Shown here: positions 59,368 through 64,000 of the stretch, piece by piece
Layout: each line of letters starts with the position of its first letter
How positions within the stretch are numbered: the first letter of the stretch is position 1
Assembly (NCBI RefSeq): GCF_010685995.1
Contig: NZ_JAAGWK010000016.1
Span: 1 to 64,000, forward strand
DNA: 64,000 bases
Reading direction: 5' to 3'
DNA from: Goekera deserti
Lineage (GTDB): Bacteria; Actinomycetota; Actinomycetes; Mycobacteriales; Geodermatophilaceae
Notes under the pieces: generated by a model
Told to the model about the DNA's origin: nothing
Seen by the model: only the letters and a program-made list of their open reading frames with translations
Database searches by the model: none
Translations under genes and position numbers: made by a program

Positions 59368-60264
59368 GTGGCCGCCGGTGAGGTCGCGCTGCTCGTCAAC
59401 CCGGCGGCGGGCCGGGGGTCCGCCGCCCGGGTCGTGGGCGCCGTGCACACCGCGCTGGCCGCGGCGGGGCTGGCCGTGGTCCGGGTGCCGGCCGGCAGCC
59501 GGGAGCAGGCGGAGGAGGGGGCCCGGGCGGCGGTGCGGGCCGGGGCCCGCGCCGTGCTCACCCTCGGTGGGGACGGCACCGCGCACGCCGGCCTGCAGGC
59601 CGTGGCCGGCACCGGCATCCCGCTGGCGGTGCTGCCGGCCGGCTCCGGCAACGACCTGGCGCACGCCCTGGCGACGCCGACCGACCCGGTGGCGGCGGCC
59701 CGGGCCGCCGCGGCGGACCTGGTGGCCGGCCGGACCCGCCGTCTCGACGCCGTCCGCGCCGGCACGCGCTGGTGGGCCACGGTGCTGTGCTGCGGCTTCG
59801 ACTCCGCGGTCACCGACCGCGCCAACCGGCTGCGCTGGCCGCGTGGTCGGTGCCGCTACGACGTCGCGGTGCTGGCCGAGCTGGCCGGCCTGCGCCCCCG
59901 GTTCCTGGTGCTCACCCTGGACGGCGTGCGCACCGAGCTGGAGGTGACGCTGGTGGCGGTGGGCAACACCGCCCGCTACGGCGGAGGCATGCTGATCTGC
60001 CCGGACGCCGACCCCGCCGACGGCCTGCTGGACGTGACGGTGGTGGGGCCGCTGTCGCGCCGCGAGCTGGTGCGCGCCCGGCCGGGACTCACCGACGGCA
60101 CCCACGTGCAGCACCCGGCCGTGCAGGTGCTCCGTGCCAGCGAGGTGGTGCTGGCCGGCGCGGGCCTCAGCACGTACGCCGACGGCGAGCCCGTGGCCGC
60201 CCTGCCGGTGACCAACCGGTGCGTGCCCGGCGCCCTGACCGTCGTGGGCACCGGCCGCCGATGA
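59368..60264 (+). CDS. Diacylglycerol kinase family lipid kinase
   Basis: A 298-residue member of the DAGK/sphingosine-kinase/YegS family. Catalytic-domain patterns: LLVNPAAGRGSAARV, VLTLGGDGTAHAGLQAVAGT (nucleotide loop) and LAVLPAGSGNDLAHALA; the C-terminal barrel has NTARYGGGMLICPDADPADGLLDV. It phosphorylates a lipid, perhaps diacylglycerol. GTG 59368 is three bases after tatC, so the two are co-translated. Confidence 0.9.
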   Translation: MAAGEVALLVNPAAGRGSAARVVGAVHTALAAAGLAVVRVPAGSREQAEEGARAAVRAGARAVLTLGGDGTAHAGLQAVAGTGIPLAVLPAGSGNDLAHALATPTDPVAAARAAAADLVAGRTRRLDAVRAGTRWWATVLCCGFDSAVTDRANRLRWPRGRCRYDVAVLAELAGLRPRFLVLTLDGVRTELEVTLVAVGNTARYGGGMLICPDADPADGLLDVTVVGPLSRRELVRARPGLTDGTHVQHPAVQVLRASEVVLAGAGLSTYADGEPVAALPVTNRCVPGALTVVGTGRR

Positions 60265-60328
60265 CGGCTTGAGCAGCAGCTCCGCACCCGCCCCGCGGGT
60301 GTCCCCGGCACGGCATACCGTGGGGCTC

Positions 60329-63259
60329 ATGTCCAGCCCCGCGGAGCGGTACGCGGCAGCGCGGCGCCGCGGCGCCCACCCCAGCCTGTCGGACTTCACC
60401 ACCGAGCTGGGGTTCACCCTCGACCCGTTCCAGGTCGAGGCGTGCGAGGCCCTGGAGCGGGGCAGCGGCGTGCTGGTCTGCGCGCCCACCGGTGCCGGCA
60501 AGACCGTGGTCGGCGAGTTCGCGGTGCACAAGGCGCTCAGCGAGGGCCGCAAGGCGTTCTACACGACGCCGATCAAGGCGCTGTCCAACCAGAAGTACAC
60601 CGACCTCGTCGACCGCTACGGCACCGAGCGGGTGGGCCTGCTCACCGGGGACAACGCGATCAACGGCTCGGCGCCCGTGGTGGTGATGACCACCGAGGTG
60701 CTGCGCAACATGCTCTACGCCGACTCCCCGGCGCTGGTCGACCTCGGCTACGTGGTCATGGACGAGGTGCACTACCTGGCCGACCGGTTCCGCGGCGCCG
60801 TCTGGGAGGAGGTGATCATCCACCTGCCCTCCGACGTCCGGCTGGTCTCGCTGTCGGCGACGGTGAGCAACGCCGAGGAGTTCGCCGACTGGCTGGTCAC
60901 CGTGCGCGGGGACACCGAGGTGGTGGTCAGCGAGGTGCGCCCGATCCCGCTGTGGCAGCACATGCTGGTCGACAACCGGGTCTTCGACCTGTTCGCGCTG
61001 CGCCCGGCCGCCCACGCCGCCGAGCTGGAGCTCACCCCGCGTGGCGCTTCGACGCGGGAGCGCGGCGCGGCCGTGGTCGACCCGGAGCTGGTGCGGTACG
61101 TGCGCGAGCGCGAGCGGCGGCTGGACACCTGGGGCGGGGGAGGGGCCCGCGGCGGGGGGCCGGGTGGGCTCCGGGGGCAGGGCGGGGGGCACAACCGGCC
61201 TCGGCACACTCCGCCGGCCCGCTCGGACGTCATCGAGCGCCTGGACCGGTCGGCGCTGCTGCCGGCGATCACCTTCGTGTTCAGCCGGGTGGGATGCGAC
61301 GCCGCCGTCGACCAGTGCCTGCGCTCGGGGCTGCGGCTCACCGACGAGGGCGAGCGGCGGGAGATCGCCGAGATCATCGACCGGCGCACCGGCTCGCTGC
61401 CCGAGGAGGACCTCGACGTCCTCGGGTTTTGGGAGTGGCGGGAGGGCCTGCTGGCCGGGCTGGCCGCGCACCATGCCGGCCTGGTGCCCGCGTTCAAGGA
61501 GACCGTGGAGGAGTGCTTCGTCCGCGGCCTGGTCAAGGCCGTGTTCGCCACCGAGACCCTCGCCCTGGGCATCAACATGCCGGCCCGCACGGTGGTGCTG
61601 GAACGGCTGGTCAAGTGGAACGGCGAGGCGCACGTCGACGTCACGCCGGGTGAGTACACCCAGCTCACCGGCCGGGCCGGGCGGCGCGGCATCGACGTCG
61701 AGGGGCACGCCGTCGTCGTCTGGGCGCCCGGGGTCGACCCGACCAGCGTGGCCGGGCTGGCCAGCACCCGCACCTACCCGCTGCGGTCGTCGTTCCGGCC
61801 CAGCTACAACATGGCCGTGAACCTGGTGGGTTCCTTCGGGCGGGCGCACGCCCGGGACCTGCTGGCCTCCTCCTTCGCCCAGTTCCAGGCCGACCGCTCG
61901 GTGGTGGGCCTGGCCCGCTCGGCCGCCGCGCACGAGGCGGAGGCGGCCCGGTTCGCCGCGCAGATGGAGAGCGACCACGGCGACGTGGCCGGCTACGCCC
62001 GGCTGCGGGCGGAGATCTCCGACCGGGAGAAGGAGCTGTCCCGCGACACCCAGGCCAAGCGCCGGCTGGAGGCCGCGGAGGCGCTGGCCGCGCTGCGCAC
62101 CGGCGACGTGATCCGGGTGCCCACCGGTCGCCGGCAGGGCCTGGCCGTGGTGCTCGACCCGGGGATCACCGAGCTGGCCGACCCGCGGCCGCTGGTGCTC
62201 ACCGAGGACAAGTGGGCCGGCCGGCTGGGCTCCGGGGACTTCCCGACGCCGGTCACCGCGCTCGCCCGGGTGCGGGTGCCCAAGCAGTTCAACCACCGCA
62301 GCCCGCACGCCCGGCGCGACCTCGCCTCCACCCTGCGCAACGCCCGGGTGGAGAACGACCTGGGGGCCCGGCGCACCAGGCAGCGCTCGGGGGCCTCCGA
62401 CGACCCGGTGCTCACCGACCTGCGGCACGCGGTGCGGGCACACCCGGTGCACGCCCTGCCCGACCGGGAGGAGCGGGTGCGCACCGCCGAGCGCTGGCTG
62501 CGCGCACTGCGGGAGGCCGAGCGGCTGCACCGGCAGATGGACGAGCGCACCGGCTCGCTCACCCGCCAGTTCGACCGCACCTGCGACGTGCTGCTGGAGC
62601 TGGGCTACCTGGCTCCCGAGCCGGCTCCCGAGCCCACCCCGCCGCCGCTGGTGCAGGCGGCCCAGCGGACCGTGCACCACCCGGCCGAGCACCCGGCGGG
62701 GCCGGCACCCACCGACGTCCCGAGGGCGGGGGAGGACGCCGTGGTCACCGACGACGGCCGGCGGCTCGCCCGGATCTGGAGCGAGACCGACCTGCTCACC
62801 GCCGAGTGCCTGCGGGCCGGGGTGTTCACCGGGCTGAACGCCGTCGAGCTGGCGGCCTGCGTGTCCACGCTGGTCTTCGAGGCCCGCCGGGACGCGGCGT
62901 CCCAGCCCTCGGTGCCGTCGGGCCGGGTGGCGGCCACCATCGCCGAGATGCGGCAGGTGCGGTCGCGGCTGGAGGACGTCGAGCGCGACCACGGCGTCCC
63001 GGTGACCCGGGACCTCGACCTGGGGTTCGTCTGGGCCGCCTACCGGTGGGCCGACGGCCAGTCGCTGGACCGGGTGCTCGCCGGGGCCGAGCAGGCCGGC
63101 ACGGAGCTCTCCGGGGGTGACTTCGTGCGCTGGGCCCGGCAGCTGGTCGACCTGCTGGACCAGCTGGCCAAGGTCGCCGGTGACCCGGTGGCACGCACCG
63201 CCCGCACCGCGGTCGGCCGGGTGCGCCGCGGGGTGGTGGCGGTCGCCGTCAGCGGCTGA
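60329..63259 (+). CDS. helY: HelY-type superfamily 2 DEVH RNA helicase
   Basis: A 976-residue Ski2/Mtr4-like helicase. Motifs: [15 protein letters not shown] (Walker A), [13 protein letters not shown] (Ia), [11 protein letters not shown] (motif II, DEVH), [12 protein letters not shown] (III), [17 protein letters not shown] (V) and [13 protein letters not shown] (VI), followed by a long C-terminal domain. A Gly/Arg-rich loop ([13 protein letters not shown]) is inserted near residue 270. ATG 60329 lies seven bases after TACCGT. Probable RNA helicase of unknown substrate; downstream of tatC in M. tuberculosis too. Confidence 0.93.
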   Translation: MSSPAERYAAARRRGAHPSLSDFTTELGFTLDPFQVEACEALERGSGVLVCAPTGAGKTVVGEFAVHKALSEGRKAFYTTPIKALSNQKYTDLVDRYGTERVGLLTGDNAINGSAPVVVMTTEVLRNMLYADSPALVDLGYVVMDEVHYLADRFRGAVWEEVIIHLPSDVRLVSLSATVSNAEEFADWLVTVRGDTEVVVSEVRPIPLWQHMLVDNRVFDLFALRPAAHAAELELTPRGASTRERGAAVVDPELVRYVRERERRLDTWGGGGARGGGPGGLRGQGGGHNRPRHTPPARSDVIERLDRSALLPAITFVFSRVGCDAAVDQCLRSGLRLTDEGERREIAEIIDRRTGSLPEEDLDVLGFWEWREGLLAGLAAHHAGLVPAFKETVEECFVRGLVKAVFATETLALGINMPARTVVLERLVKWNGEAHVDVTPGEYTQLTGRAGRRGIDVEGHAVVVWAPGVDPTSVAGLASTRTYPLRSSFRPSYNMAVNLVGSFGRAHARDLLASSFAQFQADRSVVGLARSAAAHEAEAARFAAQMESDHGDVAGYARLRAEISDREKELSRDTQAKRRLEAAEALAALRTGDVIRVPTGRRQGLAVVLDPGITELADPRPLVLTEDKWAGRLGSGDFPTPVTALARVRVPKQFNHRSPHARRDLASTLRNARVENDLGARRTRQRSGASDDPVLTDLRHAVRAHPVHALPDREERVRTAERWLRALREAERLHRQMDERTGSLTRQFDRTCDVLLELGYLAPEPAPEPTPPPLVQAAQRTVHHPAEHPAGPAPTDVPRAGEDAVVTDDGRRLARIWSETDLLTAECLRAGVFTGLNAVELAACVSTLVFEARRDAASQPSVPSGRVAATIAEMRQVRSRLEDVERDHGVPVTRDLDLGFVWAAYRWADGQSLDRVLAGAEQAGTELSGGDFVRWARQLVDLLDQLAKVAGDPVARTARTAVGRVRRGVVAVAVSG

Positions 63260-63320
63260 GCCCGGCGGCACGCCCGGTCGCGCGCTGGCGGGCCGGGCCC
63301 GGTGGTGGACAATCGCAGCA

Positions 63321-63342
63321 CCCGGCGGCTGGTGCCGCCGGG
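63321..63342. promoter_or_regulatory. Hairpin in the leader of the last gene (or helY terminator)
   Basis: A 9-bp perfect stem (CCCGGCGGC and its complement) with TGGT loop lies 60 bases after the helY stop. GACAAT just upstream (63308-63313) could be a -10 box, which would put the hairpin in the 5' leader of the next gene; it could also end helY transcripts. Confidence 0.42.
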
Positions 63343-63386
63343 CCCGTGGTGCGCAGGTGGCGGCCGACAGCTGGACAGGAGCGACG

Positions 63387-64000
63387 ATGACCAACCCGCC
63401 GCAGGACGGCGACCAGCCGTCGACAGGCAGCTCGCCCGCCGGGTGGGGGCAGCAGCCGACCGGGTCGACCGGCTGGTCGGGTCAGGACGGCGAGCGTTCC
63501 ACCGGGGCGGACGGCGGCGAGGGTGCCGGGCGGCACGGGCAGCCCGGCTACGGCCAGCAGTACGGCCAGCAGCCCGGGTACGGGGAGCCCGGGTACGGCC
63601 AGCCCGGCTACGGGGGTCAGCAGGGCGCGGCGCAGTACGGACAGGGTCAGCAGCCGGGCCCGTACGGCCAGCCCGCCTACGGGCAGCCGGGGTACGGCCA
63701 GCAGGGCTACGACCAGCAGGGCCAGCCTCGGTACGACCAGCAGGGCCAGCCCGGCTACGGGCAGCAGCCCTACGGTCAGCAGCCGGCGTACGGGCAGCCC
63801 GGGTACGGGCAGCAGCCCTACGGCCAGCCCGGGTACGGGCAGCAGCCGTACGGGCAGCCCGGCTACGGCCAGCAGCCGTACGGCCAGCCCGGCTACGGCC
63901 AGCAGCCCTACGGCCAGCCCGGGCCCGGCCAGCCCGGCGCCGAGCAGCCCGGGAGCCGGAAGAAGCGCACGCTGCTGCTGGTCGGGATCGGTGTCGTGGT
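63387..64000 (+). CDS. Gly/Gln/Tyr/Pro-repeat membrane protein (3' partial)
   Basis: The frame is open from ATG 63387 (GGAG upstream) to the window end, 204 codons. About 185 residues are low-complexity: polar at first, then YGQPGYGQQ-type repeats, with four near-identical 10-residue units [10 protein letters not shown] over 63801-63920. The chain then turns basic (SRKKR) and enters a membrane helix ([11 protein letters not shown]). The folded or extracellular part lies beyond the window. Such disordered cytoplasmic heads are common before small lipoprotein-like or DUF4333/DUF4190 domains; the domain here is unseen. Confidence 0.72.
   Translation, partial: MTNPPQDGDQPSTGSSPAGWGQQPTGSTGWSGQDGERSTGADGGEGAGRHGQPGYGQQYGQQPGYGEPGYGQPGYGGQQGAAQYGQGQQPGPYGQPAYGQPGYGQQGYDQQGQPRYDQQGQPGYGQQPYGQQPAYGQPGYGQQPYGQPGYGQQPYGQPGYGQQPYGQPGYGQQPYGQPGPGQPGAEQPGSRKKRTLLLVGIGVV
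63801..63920. repeat. 30-bp coding repeat, four copies
   Basis: Four imperfect 30-base units, differing mainly at third codon positions, encode [10 protein letters not shown]. The last unit is followed by PGPGQPG. Confidence 0.9.

Noticed and set aside
56569-60552. Very long minus-strand open frame (1327 codons) opposite pafC-tatC
   Set aside because: Its translation is low-complexity and its codons mirror the GC-rich third positions of the real plus-strand genes, which have clear homology.

Overview
The window is very GC-rich chromosomal DNA from an actinobacterium. It carries a Pup-proteasome locus, mycothiol synthesis (mshC), DUF3090, DUF3866 and DUF5703 family genes, and many mRNAs that seem to start directly at the start codon behind a TAGGNT-type -10 box. 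Gene content and the low-complexity intergenic repeats fit the Geodermatophilaceae (Blastococcus, Geodermatophilus, Modestobacter) or close relatives; this is inference from gene content, not a database match.

Region 1 (1-12255) looks like the right end of an integrated element next to a tRNA-Leu(GAG) gene. It holds a 5'-truncated zinc-ribbon/Vsr-like nuclease gene, a small unknown gene, a type I Wadjet (JetABCD/MksFEBG) anti-plasmid condensin operon, a truncated and frameshifted patatin remnant, a tyrosine recombinase and a protein with two AbrB-like hairpins. jetA and the patatin gene each show an apparent frameshift, so the Wadjet system may be inactive unless the jetA shift is a sequence error.

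Region 2 (12370-24605) is ordinary chromosome: M20 peptidase, SDR, quinone oxidoreductase, DUF5703, a DHFR-like reductase, a beta-propeller lipoprotein, and a four-member family of about 170-residue three-helix membrane proteins (three in tandem). It continues with an S4 ribosomal protein gene and a divergent DUF2470 (haem-related) gene that share a near-consensus iron box, then a RecD2-type helicase and an aldo/keto reductase.

Region 3 (24696-35485) is a housekeeping block with the same gene order as the mycobacterial Rv2136c-Rv2124c neighbourhood: uppP (with a putative 22-codon leaderless leader peptide), phosphoglycerate-mutase-like, DUF3090, SCO1664-like, mshC, a dGTPase-like HD protein, PAC2 and cobalamin-dependent metH.

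Region 4 (35499-39497) has a secreted alkaline phosphatase, a HAD phosphatase and a truncated sensor kinase preceded by another tiny leaderless ORF.

Region 5 (39498-63259) is the pupylation/proteasome chromosome block, in the same order as M. tuberculosis Rv2119-Rv2092c: RecB-like nuclease, trmI, arc/mpa, HAD, dop, pup (ending in Glu), an endonuclease VII-type HNH gene, prcB, prcA, a photolyase-like protein with apparently permuted domains and a possible Fe-S motif, an AAC(2')-type acetyltransferase, pafA, a threonine-aldolase-like gene, DUF3866, pafB-pafC, a small membrane protein, tatA-tatC, a lipid-kinase-like gene and helY. Together these genes tag proteins with Pup, unfold and degrade them, regulate the DNA-damage response through PafBC, and export folded proteins. 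The window ends inside a gene for a Gly/Gln/Tyr/Pro-repeat protein with a membrane segment.
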